A DNA stretch of 64,000 bases, from contig JAJEKV010000648.1 in NCBI GenBank assembly GCA_021234155.1, positions 1 to 64,000 of the forward strand, written 5' to 3'. Positions within the stretch are counted from its first letter, which is position 1. Each line of letters starts with the position of its first letter. Below the pieces are notes generated by a model. The model saw only the letters and a list, made by a program, of their open reading frames with translations. It did no database searches and had not been told where the DNA came from. The DNA is from Isoetes taiwanensis. Lineage: Eukaryota > Streptophyta > Lycopodiopsida > Isoetales > Isoetaceae. Below are positions 19,746-32,371 of the stretch, one piece after another. Made by a program: the position numbers and the translations under genes.

Positions 19746-21060
19746 GTTAGAAACTCGATAGTGCGTACGTGTGAAGTTGCACTCTATTATGTTGCATCAT
19801 GGCACTATGCTCTACATAATCTCTATTGCATAACCTTTGTCTTTGTTAAATATTCTTCCGTCGTACATGCGAGAGACCAAAAGAAAACAAGGTGCTGCGC
19901 ACGAAGGGTTGCCCTCCAATGTCCTAAAGGGATGTGCGCATAATTTTTGATACATACTGCTCCGAACTAAGAATAAGTTCATGATTGTTTAACTTCATTG
20001 ATCTCAAGAAAACTAATGTTAAACACAAATGTTACATCCTCATAACATACTAGTCTGGCTCAAGAATTGAAAGTTTTGCAAGTTTTGGGTAAAAAATCCA
20101 GCTTAATAAGCTTTACAAGTTGAAGCTCTGCTAAAAAACATATGTGGCAACAAGACGCTTTGCTCAAAAATATTTGCGGCAACAAGAAGCTTTGGCAACA
20201 GGAAACTTTGCTATGTGTGTATATTGGCGGCGACAGCCTGTTAGGTGCGTATCTCTGCAATAAGATTTGGAAGCTCCTGAAGAAGTTTTGTAGAAAGCTC
20301 ACTTAAAAAAAGCTTAAAAAATTTCCTTAAAAATTTCCACCGCGTTAGCATATGCCATATGCCATGTGGTCGCACAAAATTAAGCGCAAACAAAAATAGA
20401 TGACATTAACCTTCTCTTTTAAAAAGTCATGCAAATGTAAGGCACTAATTTTTCTCTTTTAAATGTTCCAACTCTTCCATTGCATTAAGCGAAGATGGTA
20501 CATTTGTGAGAATAAGGGGGCGAGAGAAGATCTATGAGTGCAATCTAGGATTTGATTATAGCCTCTATTAGTACACGCTTTTGCACCATAATGATTTTAC
20601 TGATTGGTAATTCACGCAATTCAAGCCTTATTGATATGTACAAATACCATATAGAACATAGAATAATAAAATCATAAGCCAATGTAGTCAAGCGTTGATT
20701 TGCGCATACATTTGGAAAAGTTCAAGAAATTCGGGTTAATCAATTTATATTGAATGGACGTCGTGAGTGCGCCATGACAACGAGTTGATCTCTGCAATGC
20801 TCAATCGCGGACCTTAACCTTGAGAGCGATAGTGCGAATCCAACCTAGACCGTAGAAGCATCTGAGAGCTCGGTAGCTAAAGCTCATATTTTCTTTTTAT
20901 AGGAGCACTTTCCTTTTTGTTTTGAAAGCAACAGAATTTGTATCCTAAAACCAGATGGGATAACAGATAAAAGAATCTATTGTGGTAGCAACTCTCAATA
21001 CAAAAGCAGTGGAAAATGCCACTTTAAGATAAGCATGTTTGCCTTCATCTTTTGCATGAT
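19746..21060. other. No gene recognised
   Basis: Includes a short diverged repeat at 20,120-20,210 (GGCAACAAGA.GCTTTG units, roughly 45 bp apart). Nothing coding is convincing on either strand. Confidence 0.3.
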
Positions 21061-21080
21061 GCTTGAAACCTTAATGGCCA

Positions 21081-21256
21081 TTAAATAGTCGTAGCCTCAT
21101 CTTGTCCTAGATGAGGTTCCTTCCTGTTTTGCAAATCACGTCCCTTCAATGCCTTGGTTACGTCTCCAAGTCCTTGAAGGCTTTCATCTAGCTTGTAGTC
21201 AGAAAATGCCAACTTTCTTATTTCTGCATAAATGCTCTCAATGCCATCCACATCCA
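21081..21256 (-). CDS. Short unassigned open frame (58 codons)
   Basis: From ATG 21,256 on the minus strand, MDVDGIESIYAEIRKLAFSD... to a stop at 21,081. The amino-acid composition looks like a real soluble protein (balanced charged and hydrophobic residues, likely helical) unlike the low-complexity frames around it. No family recognised. It is most likely one exon of a relic gene. Confidence 0.2.
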
Positions 21257-21302
21257 TGGTAGAAGTAGGATAATACAAGTAAAATCGGCCAGTTCTGGCC
21301 AA

Positions 21303-21901
21303 GCACAGCCTACTGTGGTAGCATCATCAGCCTACCAGATCCTTTAATGCTTTTCTCTGTTTAGAGAGATAACATCCATGATTTGTTTACAACACAATTA
21401 AAAAGCAAGATAGATGATGAACATTCGTTCTATTTCTACCTTAAAATGGTTTGACAGAATAAGAGCTGAGAAATATCTCCAGGGCTATGAATCCTTTCTC
21501 TACTTCGGCTTCACCAAGGCATGCACAGCTATCCAAATATGATCATAAATGCTCAAAGAAGAGCATTACAGGCAGAATCGGCCATTTTTGGCAAAGCCCG
21601 GTCCATCCAGCTTCTGGATTCTCCACTGGCCGTCATCTGTTAAGAGCCCATCCATATATTTTTTTACTTAACTGTTCGATTCCACACTGGCAGGAAATGC
21701 ACGAACCACCGGACCACCGAACACCGGACCTCGAACTGCCGCGAGAGTGGAGGCATACCAAAGGCTCGTGGCTATTTAATTAAAATGAGAAGGCGGCGAG
21801 CGGCATAGCCATAGCCGAAGCTGGAGTCTGAAGGGGTTTGGGCGGCAACAGGAATGACCGAGAGTTTACTTGGCAACAGCCAGTTTGGAGCAGTCGCCAG
21901 T
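21303..21901. other. No gene recognised
   Basis: A plus-strand open stretch at 21,487-21,780 has no domain I recognise. No repeat structure. Confidence 0.25.
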
Positions 21902-21987
21902 ATATTCTAAGCATATGCTGGCATATACTTGGATATGCCACAAACCCACATAAACAAGGGTTTGCCCCCTAGGGGCAACCCAAAAAG
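21902..21987. repeat. Dispersed repeat shared with 46,643-46,730
   Basis: About 86 bp at roughly 80% identity by eye, same orientation. It starts ATATTCTAAGCATAT and ends with a GC palindrome (GCCCCCTAGGGGC) followed by AACCCAAAAA. Probably a fragment of a transposon family. Confidence 0.7.
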
Positions 21988-21992
21988 AAACA

Positions 21993-22085
21993 AACTTAAG
22001 TAAATGATAAATGTAACATGAAAGAACAAACTTAAGTATTTGATAAATGTAAGCAAACTCAAGTACTTGATAAATGTGACAAGTG
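21993..22085. repeat. Short tandem repeat, three copies
   Basis: Units of the form CAAACTtAAGTA.tTGATAAATGTAA at about 21,990, 22,028 and 22,054, with an insertion between copies 1 and 2. Confidence 0.7.
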
Positions 22086-22099
22086 TTTTGATACATATG

Positions 22100-23040
22100 A
22101 GTCCCAAGGGTTTTCCACTATGGGATCTGGCTGCAACACATTCTACTCTAACATTAGCACATCCATTTGATTGCTATGGAAGTAGCTCGATTCCAAATCG
22201 GGAGTAGACAATGGTTTTCTGTCTATATTGTGATCCCCATGTGGCCAAAAGGTGGCAATCCCAAAGACTAGTTGAACTTTGATTGATCATAAGGAAAACT
22301 TTGAATAAAAAAAAGCTCCAACAGAACCTTTGATTTTTTGAATCTTTGATAATGATTAAAGAGCAGGTTCTATTTGCACTTGAATACCGTCCATGTTTTT
22401 CTATTGTATCTTAGCATTTAGTTCTTTGGCAACACAAGTTAATATCAATGTAGCAAAAAGTGTTGGCCAAGGGGAAGACTTTTTGTCAAATGAAAAGTTG
22501 GATTGTGTTACGCCTAATGGACCTTCAAAACCTATTGCAACAAGTGCAAAAGCAGACATTGTAATGGAGTTGCCAAAATGCAAGGGGAGGGCCTCTTCAA
22601 AGACAATTCTATATTCAATAAACAAGAACTAGCCTTAATGCTTTTTCAGACATAGACAACTGCAGGGGATAACCATAAAGGATCCATCTTCTCTACTATT
22701 TTTTCAAGTGTATCGCGGTGCCTCGGCTCTTGGCGGAGGAAGTTAAAAGTGCATATAAAATTCCCCGGATAAATACCTCAATTTGCCGAGTTATCCGGCA
22801 AGCCAGCCCTCGCTGCTTCAAGAGCCGGCCTCAAAGATACAATTAGAGGAGCACTCAATGTCGGTCCACATGGGTAACAGTACAAGTGCATTGCCCCATC
22901 AGCTATCTTGTGTCTTTGTTGGTGGTATGGCATAGTGTTGTCTCCATCTATGGCAATCCATTCATGTCAAGCCTGTGCATGCTAAATGTAGATGAACCTT
23001 ACCATTACCATTTAGATTTACATGTCCCTCTGATCCGGAT
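22100..23040. other. No gene recognised
   Basis: A plus-strand open frame at 22,393-22,629 starts with a hydrophobic stretch that could be a signal peptide, but nothing else is recognisable. The rest is AT-rich. Confidence 0.25.
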
Positions 23041-23440
23041 ATACAAGATTCTTGAATTAAAATCCATGTTTCGCATTTACTCCATGCTTTCGGCAGACTA
23101 GTTTATTTGTAGACCTTGCCCTATTACGGATTATTTCCCTATGTGACCAACCCGACTTTAAGGTTAGTTTACTCTTATTTTTATGCACAAACATTCCATA
23201 TGCCAATTGTAAACTCAAAATAACATTTTCAATGCATAAATCGGATACAAGATTCATGAATTTAAATCTATGCTTCGCATTTACTCAATGTCAACAAAGA
23301 CAAGTTTATTTGTTGCCTTGCCCTATTATAGATTATTCCCTATGTGACCAACCCGGCTTTAAGGTTATTTTACTCTTATTTTATGCATGCTTTTTCCATT
23401 TGCCTCGTAAAATTAGATTAACATTTTCAATGCATAAAGA
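23041..23440. repeat. 204-bp tandem duplication
   Basis: ATACAAGATTC at 23,041 and 23,245 begins two ~200-bp units sharing GTGACCAACCCG.CTTTAAGGTTA and AACATTTTCAATGCATAAA. Divergence looks about 10-15%. Confidence 0.85.
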
Positions 23441-24310
23441 ACACGATTCACCAAGCTCAAATCCATTTAGTCCTCCCGTTTCACGACTTGCTATATTTCG
23501 TGTTCTTGCTCGCTTGATGCTTGTTGTGTATCCTCCACCCCGCTAGTTGCATGTGAAATATATTTGCTAATACCTCCATCTTTCCTTGTGTTGGGACTTT
23601 TACTGCCGGTGATACTTCTCTACAATGCTCATTAGAAATACTTTTAAATTTTGACAAAGATTTCCCTCTTTCTTGCAAGGGCACGTAGATCGATTCGGCC
23701 CTTTTGGTCGGAGCTACCATTACGGGCCTTGTTAATTTGTTCTTCTTGCCCATTCGAACAACAAGAACAAGGGCGCTCTCAAACGCAGCGGGTCTCGGAT
23801 GTATTTGGCGATATTAAAATCTTTGCACTGAAGCTAACCTACGCTTTTTGAGCATGTGGTCTCATGCTACGTAGCCATGTAGAAAGCCATGTAAATTTGT
23901 TTAGCCTCATGGAAAAATAGGAGTTGGATCCGCGGTTGTACATCATTTGCATTGCTCAACACAGAAAACCTTAAAGAAAGAAAGAAAAAGAAAGAAAAGC
24001 TTTAGAAGCCGAAATAAAAGAAAAGCTAAAGAAAGAAAGAAAGAAAGCAACCGGAAAGGAAGAAAGCTTTGTTACGCCATTGCGAGTTTTATTTAAAAGA
24101 AAGAGCGAGTCATTTGCACAACAAAATAGAAACGTAATCGGGATTAGAAAGAACATTGTCATTTGCACAAAAAAACAGTCGGGAATAGAAAAGAATGGAG
24201 TTTGCGATAAATCGGAGCCATCGCCGGAGCCATCGGAGGAAGAGGAGCAGGGCGCCAAAGTCGCTCGTTAATTCTATCATTAATGAATGGCGGATATCTT
24301 TCCCCAAAAA
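23441..24310. other. No gene; GAAA-rich microsatellite inside
   Basis: Positions 23,972-24,063 are a purine-rich (GAAA)n tract. Open frames on the opposite strand (Ser/Phe-rich) are its by-product. Elsewhere no conserved motif. Confidence 0.4.
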
Positions 24311-24323
24311 ATTCTATTTTTAG

Positions 24324-24415
24324 TGGAAACCCTTCCGGGGTTCTAATATGGAAACCCTTCCTGGGTTCAATGGAAATTCGGAAGGGTTTCCACATAAAAC
24401 CCCAGAAGGGTTTCC
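24324..24415. repeat. Second GGAAACCCTTCC palindrome cluster
   Basis: Exact units at 24,324, 24,350 (forward) and 24,380 (reverse), plus a reverse variant at 24,404. Two forward units followed by two reverse units form a small inverted structure of about 92 bp, the minimal version of the large array at 19.2-19.7 kb. Confidence 0.85.
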
Positions 24416-24419
24416 ATTA

Positions 24420-27400
24420 ATTTATTTAATAACCCCAATCGGGGGGAGATAGTGTGAGCGCGATTTTTTCATTTAAAGGATGCATCTTTTGTATCTACCA
24501 GCTACTGATATTTGCATGAATTCCTAACTGGGACTTTACAGCACAAATAGTTGCAATATTGATATTCTTTTCTAAGTAAGAGCAAAGCAGGAAACAAACC
24601 TTAAAGGGCTGGCGCCAAAGCATGATTCCAGTTCCAAATAGAACCTACAAATCATATTTTTTACAGATGCTAGTAAGGAAGGTGTAAAAGGGGTAAGGGC
24701 ATATCTGCATTCACAGCTGCTCTCTGCGATTTGCAATAGATAAAGGGAGAGTAAACTGGGAAGCAAGCGAATATTTGCAGAAAAATAAGCACAGATTACC
24801 AAGCGCCCACCTACTTACCTGGAACTCTTGGGCTGCATACTATGCAATTTGGGTCTGTCAAAGAAATTGTATAAGTATACACAAACCTGGTGCCCTGGCG
24901 CCCAATAAGACTAGTTATCTTCGCAAAATGCCCAAACATCAACCTCTTTACTGCACATTGTTGCAACTTCTAATGCTTCAAAAGAACACATGGCGGCAAT
25001 AATTGCATTTGTGGATGCAATTGCAGGTATTATATTTTTCACTACCCCTTGCAAATGGTTCAAAGATTAGCCTGTGACTAATGTCTTAATCAAGCTAATA
25101 ATTTTTATTGCCCATGGTATTCTAGATTACATCTATGAACAGCTTTCAAATTGCAAGTATTATCCAATCCGATGTTATCTTCATAAACTATAATGCAAGA
25201 AATGTTGATGTTGGACCTGTGTCAAAGAATGTCAATTCAGTTATGCTAGATTGCTCGGATTAGTGCCCGCATCAGTCAAACCATCAACTATTGTGGAATA
25301 ATCAGATGCACCATGCCAACAAAAAAATACATTAGCCTCCTGTCATGCGCTTTAAAAAATGTTCTTAGCTATATGCCATACTGACCAAAAGGATGAGCTC
25401 CCTGTAGATAGCTTCAGCTTATATAGAATTTGTGAAATACTTTCAATGCCTAATGCATCATAGCAGTGGTAATGCACACTTCTTGATTGACCTGATTGCC
25501 ACTTCTTGGTAATTTAATTCCATACCTCACATCAAAGAGCCAAAAGGAAATGCAAATGAATACCACATCGCCAGTACAGAGCTTTAACTGAAACCTGGAA
25601 TGTAGCGGTAAATTAAGAAGCAGCTATCCTTACCTGTGTTGATCGCCGGGCTTTGGCATAACAGTTATCAAAATGGCCATGCATTCTCAGCTTTTTTCCA
25701 ACGAGATCCCTGCAGATTAAAAATAATTGTTGAGTGAATCGGAGCAAAACTCAATGGTAAACAAAAGAGGAGGAAAAAATCTATGCCATAAAGTTCCGGG
25801 GAAGATTGCCAAGATCTTGATGCAAGCAAAGCGCCATAGCTGTATTGCTTCATGGATATCTGCTATCGCCATAACAACCGCTCCACATCGAGCTTCCTGA
25901 GAACAGTTCCGTTCTTGATCTAAAGGAAAAATCAAAGGAAAAAAGGAGGAGTGACAAAGCGCTATATGCCTGGGTTATGCCGGAAGAGTCTGAAGAAGAG
26001 CGCCATCGCCATAGCCATCGATGCCTGAAGAAGAGTCTGAAGAAGATCACCTCTGTTTCATTACGCCGTTGGCGTTGTAGTTGGACAAAAAGGAGAAAAG
26101 GAGGGAAAATAAGGAGAATACTATTCATATTTCTTCCACCTTCCTCAATTTTTAATTTTCCCCCACCTGTAATCACCGGAAGGTTGAAATTATGGCATAT
26201 TTCCTTTAAAATAATATTTGGTAATAGTGCTCCTGGTTTTCCTGGTTTTATGGAATGGCGCCACCGCCCTCCTACCTTCCGATCTGCTTCCACAATCGCT
26301 TCCGTCCTTTGCCACCGCCTCTTTCCCATTGCCCGCTTGCTTTCCCGTGCCTTTGCACCTTGCTTTGCTTTGCGCTTATGCTTAGGTAAGGCGCCTTATG
26401 CTGCTTGCCTTTCCTTGCTTGCTAGATGGAGATGGCGTCCGACAAATTCAGCAGAGGCAGTATTCTCCATTTTTAGTCCACTGACAGAATTTGAAGCGGA
26501 ATTTCTAAAAGAGATCGTCCAAGGCCCCCACGTTGCTTTAGATCGGAAAAGCGGATGTGGGAGGCGATTTCTTATGAGCGCTCAAAGATTTCTTAGATTT
26601 CGGCTTGGGAATCTTCAAACCCCATGGCAACAAAGGCGCAAATAAAGATCAAAAAAAAGGCAAGCCATTGTTGTTTTGCTTTCCACAAGCAATAGACTTC
26701 ATCAATCATTGCCGGCACATTCACGGCCTGATTGAGCCGATTCCGACAATTTTATCAAATGCGGCATGCACCACGCATCGCCCAATTGCTTCGATCTCGA
26801 ACGGGTTGCAACCATAATTTCAACCTTAGGTGATTTCGTCGGGAAAGTGCACCTCTCGGGAATATTCCCTCGGGGAATATTTATTCCCTGACTTCGCCGG
26901 CGGCTGGCGGCGACTAAGCGCCCGTAGCCTTCTCATTTGGGGGCGCCTGAGCATCCCTCGGGAATTTCCTCAAGGGTACACTTTCCCTAGTACATAATTT
27001 GTAAATTTACTCACGTTATTAAGGCGAGATTCCACAGCTCCAGGTGGCTTTTATTTGTTTTCTCGCAACTGTCTGCGTTTGGGAAAACGGAGGTGTTGCG
27101 GCTTGATTCCAGTATGATGATCCACTCTTGCTAAAATGGAATCGTGGAGCAAATTTGTCGAAATCTATACCTGATAGTGTTTTCAGGATCAAAATGTAAG
27201 GGGAATCTCTCAACAGTTATCCAGCAATTAATCGCTTTCCTAGCCTCTTCGCGATGCTCCATGTCATGTCCCCAGACCTGAACTACCTCCACGATTGGAA
27301 TCTCAAATTCCAGTCGGAAGTTTGAGATCGTCTCTTCTTATTGACTGTTGCTAAAAGCCAGGCATTAACTGAAGCTAGTGGAATCTGGTAAGGACAAAAT

Positions 27401-27880
27401 CACACTATATGGAAAACTAAAATAATTATATTTATTAAAGACGAATGATATATTGTCATATGGACATTTTTTATTTGCACCCGATCACACCTAGGGTACC
27501 CAACGTCCAGTCACGATTTTGGCACCCTACCGAGTTTTGACGGACACCCCACTTGTCTAAACATTTGCACGGTTGTCGGCAAAATTTTCCACTTCTTCCA
27601 TAGTCTTGCAAGCTTCTGCACCACAGAGTGGGTGCAATTCTGTATTGACCAGGGCCATAGCGCCATTTTCTAGCAAGGATTTAATCGGCCTCAATTATAA
27701 TTCCAATTATACAATTATGGCTTATGATTTCATGAACTTGAATTGCTCTTAATTTGCAAAAGCATTACAATGAATTGTTATTCCCTCTCTCACAATATGT
27801 CATGTGCATAGTCTCTGACATGATTATGAACAAAGAAAGCATATAAACGAAATTAGTGCATAACGAATATCATGATATTC
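24420..27880. other. 3.4 kb with no recognised gene
   Basis: The longest open frames (25,977-26,642 plus; 26,329-25,850 minus) overlap each other on opposite strands and carry no known domain. A short internal repeat of a GAAGAGTCTGAAGAAGA phrase lies at 25,983-26,046. Around 26,830-26,990 is a set of CTCGGGAAT/CCTCGGGGAAT phrases. No RNA gene seen. Confidence 0.3.
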
Positions 27881-27888
27881 ATCCAGGA

Positions 27889-28393
27889 TGTGTGTTAGCC
27901 CTGTACGTCCAGATACAGGACTAATCCTGAAGACCACGGAGCAGGGCAGGAATAAGGCACTAGGTCAAGCATCGGGTAGTAGACCCGCGCCCCCTCCGAA
28001 ATCCATGCAGAAGACCACGCCCGGGTCAAAGAAGAAACCCAGGACGGACAAATGACGGCCCTGTGGAAGTACAGTCCAGCATCAGCGAGATTCCAGGCAC
28101 ATAAGGAAAGCGCTGCCAGATCCCCTGAAAATCAGGCTCTGATCCAGGAGTTGGTAACAAGACCTGCCACATACCTATTTTGGGCCTAAGGCCGTTCTAC
28201 TATATATATGAGTAGAGATAGAACTCATGTTTTTAGATGAGAATTAGCCCTCATCTCTTGTTTTCCTCTCGTTCGTGAGAACTCATGTACACAAATTGAT
28301 ATCAAGAAAGTCTTATTTCTTCTCACTGTTTTGCGTTGTTCTTTTCCACTTTTTCTTTCTTTTCTCTTTGCAAAATCCCGCGTGACACTCAGT
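27889..28393 (+). mobile_element. Candidate solo LTR
   Basis: The segment begins TGTGTTAGCC immediately after CAGGA (27,884-27,888); another CAGGA follows at 28,394-28,398, giving a possible 5-bp target-site duplication. Inside are a GC-rich upstream half, a TATA box (TATATATATG near 28,200) and a pyrimidine-rich 3' part, the layout of an LTR with its promoter. Against it, the 3' end is not the usual CA, and no primer-binding site or internal retrotransposon sequence follows. It could be only a promoter-bearing repeat, and the true 3' end could lie further right. Confidence 0.35.
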
Positions 28394-28639
28394 CAGGATA
28401 CTCCTGTTTGATCCAAGGGTCCTCATAGAGGGCTGTCTTGCAGGAGATCCCGAACCCAGACCCCAAACAATGTGGTTGCTTCATGAACTAAACCCTGGCC
28501 CGAGGGCTAGATCCTAGTTGTCACGATGGGAACCCAAAAACTAGAATACCAACAGTACAATTGAAGCATCACGACTACACGGATTCTGAATGTTATATTG
28601 TCTGCCTAACTCCCATGAATTTTCATTTGCTTAAAAAGC

Positions 28640-29105
28640 AAAAGGGTTTAATTAGCATCTCCATGTTGTTCATATATTGCTATATTGTACATGTGGTACT
28701 ATATCTCATGCAAGCATCCTACTAAAGACTTGATGGGCTTCTCAATGCCCTTGCATTTAGGATACATGTCAATGAGTGCATTTCTGAGTGCATTTTTGAA
28801 AAAATGTTAGCCCAACTTTAGCATGTATAGGGATCTTGAACCAACACAAGCATTCAAGATACCTACATATGTATCCTTATCTGGCCTGAAACCATCATCC
28901 TACATTTGCTCAAAGTCTTTGACAACATTACCATGTTGCTTTGCATATCCTACAATGATTGTAGCCCATGAGACTATACTTCATACATGCATCTTATCAA
29001 AAACTCTAAATTGGCATATTGCATTGCTCCATACTTATAGTACATGCCTATAATGATGTTGCTAATGGTGGTATCTAATTCCAATCCACCCTTTATGAGG
29101 TGCAC
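28640..29105 (-). pseudogene. PPR protein relic (PLS class)
   Basis: Read on the minus strand with frameshifts, the segment contains consecutive PPR-repeat phrases: HLIKGGLELDTT...GMYYKYGAMQ (29,085-29,000), GYAKQHG-like and DFEQM (28,950-28,900), DDGFRPDKDTYVGILNACV (about 28,895-28,838), then NALIDMYPKCKGIEKP (28,785-28,730). These are the diagnostic L and S/P repeat signatures of plant organellar PPR editing factors. Several stops and shifts interrupt it, no start or transit peptide is seen, and only about three to four repeats are left. Non-functional fragment. Confidence 0.7.
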
Positions 29106-30145
29106 ATGATCCTAAACTAGACCTATTGGTCTCCAATTTAGGAGGAAGAAAAGATATAGAAAGGAGCACCAACTTTCTACTTTAGAAGACTAGGACCATA
29201 TTCTTCATTGTTCCAACCCTTCATATTTTTCCACCTCACCAATCATCTTTGCCACCTCACCATACTCATGCCATGTCATCTGTGCTCTTTTTGATGCCAC
29301 TTCATCATTTGTAGTGCCACAGCATTGCCATGTCATCTTGTGTGCCACTATTGCACTTGGCACTGCCACTTTGCACCAACGACGCAGGTTTCGACCACAA
29401 CCTGTGAAAACCTAAGGAAGCATCGAATTCCATCATGGCACCATGTCATCACGTGGGGAGGGCGCCGGGGAGGGGGAGCGGGTAGCATCGATCTTATGGA
29501 GGCATGTACCTGGGAAAGGCTGCCTTGGAAACTTCTTTGTGGTCCGTCTTCCGGGAAAGGCTGCCTTGGAAACTTCTTTGTGGTTCGTCTTCTGGGGTCT
29601 TGCGAGGTTAGAATTCAAAGTCCTAATCCCGTTTAACATAGGGAAGATTGCCAACTCGCCTACACAATCATTTATCTTCATCCTAACGGTTCTAATGCTT
29701 CTATTCTCAATTCAATCTAAGACCAAGTCTAGTATCTAGTCAAGATCAACTCTAAGTAGAATGATCCCAAACAATGGTCAAGGTCATTTGTTCTTTGGAA
29801 ATTTCTAGTAAGATGACTTGCAATTTGAGAAATGGAAAAGTGTGATACAGACACTAAATTTGAAGCCACGTAGTCTACATATCATTGGTTGTAGAACCGG
29901 TGCCGATTATGGTCATCAACCTATCCACCTTCTTTATCTGATCAAGCATAAGCCTATTGCACTTGTGCACAAGATTTAATGCTAAGGTGCACATAAGGTC
30001 CACAATAGTATGACATAATAAGTCTAGACTATAGAGATGAAACAAATCCAAAAATATGCTAGTATATTGGACACTTGCATATCGTGCAGCATTGGGCACC
30101 CCATCATGCAATTGTTGAATCCTTCGATCCAAACTTGCCCCATTG
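29106..30145. other. No gene recognised; one 41-bp duplication
   Basis: At 29,512 and 29,553 a GGGAAAGGCTGCCTTGGAAACTTC-type unit is duplicated. A minus-strand open frame 30,132-29,875 (85 codons) has no known domain. Confidence 0.35.
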
Positions 30146-30149
30146 CAGT

Positions 30150-30270
30150 GGCTCGTAACAAGCTAGACATCATGCGATTGGGCATGCCAGAAGACACATA
30201 ACGACAATTCGACTACGTGGTTGCATTCAAATAGCCAAGACTACCCTAGGACACATGTTTGAAAAGTAGA
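30150..30270. repeat. Diverged duplicate of 30,799-30,912
   Basis: Both begin GCTCGTAA.AAGtTgGACATC and end ACATGTTTGA.AAGTAGA, at roughly 70-75% identity by eye. They lie 650 bp apart in direct orientation. Confidence 0.65.
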
Positions 30271-30904
30271 GGATTCTTCAGCTACCCGGATTGCCAAGTG
30301 CACGCTATCTTTACACTATAGCACTAGGCTAGGAGCACATTGAGCGAAAGGTCGACTAGTTGCCTGTAGCAAATCAAGTTTGGCACTATTGGTCGATGGT
30401 TCCCAGAGTAAATTGGATACTTGAACTCATGCCCAAAGTCAAAACCCCATTTTGAGCTCACTGAAGTGGTCGAATTAGAGGAACACGCCATTTTTCTGTA
30501 CATTACGAAAGGGAAAAATTTGGGGGTTGGCATATTCGTGCGGTGGATGCCCATTTTTTCATTTTTGGGGATGTTTCTTGGAACATGAACTACCATTTCA
30601 ATGGTGGCATTAATAGATGGAGCTGTTTTAATGCCTCAATACTTAAATCCTACTAAGTCTATAGGGTTTAGGTTTTAACATCCTTCTGTACATCTAAAAT
30701 GGTCGAGAGCTTGTGTGCAGGTTCCCTCGAGGGTTTGAAGAGAGAGCCCAAGTGGGAGACAAAAAAACACTTCCCAGACACTGTGCGTTGCGATGGCTCG
30801 TAATAAGTTGGACATCGTGCGACCAAGCATGCCAGATGGCAGGAAACGACTGTTTGCGCAACTGCGTCCAAAATTCTAGAGTTACTCTAGGCCACATGTT
30901 TGAG

Positions 30905-31775
30905 AAGTAGATGCATAAAACACATCTTCTAAACTGTTGATGAATTGTATGATTGTAGAATTCTTGTAATTAAACATGATATAAATGAGCAATGATTTTG
31001 CTAAATCAATGTACACTTAAAAACAATCTTATAAGCTAATGACGATTTCTAGAAACTTGTGTGAAATTTCGAATTAGTACAAAGAACATGATATGAACCA
31101 CTACTGGTTTTGCTAAATTATTATATGCATAAAACACATATTCTAAACTAGTGTATGGTTGTAGAATTCATGTAATTAAACATAACATGAACTAGCAATG
31201 ATCTTGTTAAATCAAATGTATACTTAAAACCAGTCTTACAAACTAATGATGATTTCTAGAAACTGGTGTGAAATTTCGAATTAGTACGAAAAATATGTTA
31301 TGAACCACTATTGGTTTTGTAAAATCAATATATGCATAAAACACATTTTTAAAACTATTGATGATTCCAGAAAACTATTGTACAATTAAAGAACTCATGT
31401 AATTAAACATGATATGAACTAGCAATGATTTTGCTAAATCAATGTACACTTAAAAACAATCTTACAAACTAGTGATGATTTCTGGAAACTAGTGTGAAAT
31501 TTCAAATTAATACAAAAAATATTATATGAACCACTATTTATTTTGTAAAATCAATATATACATAAAATACATCTTTTAAACTATTGATGATTCCAGAAAA
31601 CTATTGCACGATTAAAGAATTCATGTAATTAAACATGATATGAACTAGCAATGATTTTGCTTAATCACTGTACACTTAAAAACAATCTTACAAACTAATG
31701 ATGATTTCTAGAAACTAGTGCGAAATTTTAAATTAGTATATAAAACATGATATGAACTACTATTGGTTTTGCATA
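30905..31775. repeat. ~215-bp tandem satellite, about four copies
   Basis: ATGCATAAAACACAT landmarks at 30,911, 31,125, 31,332 and (as ATACATAAAATACAT) 31,558 give periods of 214, 207 and 226 bp. Each unit contains TTCATGTAATTAAACATGATATGAA, TGTACACTTAAAAACAATCTTA and GAAACT.GTGTGAAATTTC. AT-rich and non-coding. The final unit degenerates at about 31,775. Confidence 0.85.
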
Positions 31776-32370
31776 ACTAGGACATGGTTTTTTTTTTACA
31801 GTATAGATTGTTGTCTAAAAAAACCAGATACATACTGGTTTTCATGCTAATTTTTTATACAAGTTTATTTTTGGGGGCCTTAGGCTTAGATAAAAAAGAA
31901 ATTTATCATTTTTGTTATGCTTCTCCAATGTGTAATTGCACATTGTGGTGACCTGATCACATTCGAACATTGGCATTCTATGTTAGCTCAGGTTTGTCTT
32001 AAACCATTTCCATTCTAATAAAAGCTCTTGATCTACAAACCCCTTTCAACAATGTTAGATGCAAAAGTGTGCACAAGACGGAAGTGTTTGAGCAAGATTG
32101 AGGGCGATTGAAGCAAGCTCGGTGCTCCGCATCTCTACACTAATGACATACCACGATCGCTTCCCCTTTTTTTTACAACCGTTAGATCTACAACTTACGG
32201 ATAATGATGGTCAGATAAACTAGTGCTTGAAGACACCATAACATTATAGTATAGACATGAATGGAGCCAGTTATTTTCGACATAGCTAGGACATGTAAAA
32301 TGATTTTTTGGAGCAAATCATTAGATGAATTTACATTCTTAAAATCACATAATTAAGAGCATTTGACCAC
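31776..32370. other. AT-rich DNA, no gene
   Basis: Nothing coding is recognised. A short T run (31,789-31,797) and an element-end-like phrase CATTATAGTATAGAC (32,242-32,257) are present. Confidence 0.3.
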
Positions 32371-32371
32371 A

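Noticed and set aside
25977-26050. Duplicated GAAGAGTCTGAAGAAGA phrase as a coding repeat
   Set aside because: Too short and purine-rich; no supporting frame conservation.
25977-26645. A 222-codon plus-strand open frame overlapping a 159-codon minus-strand frame
   Set aside because: No recognisable domain; mixed Arg/Ser/Phe-rich composition changing along its length; overlapping frames on both strands suggest chance.
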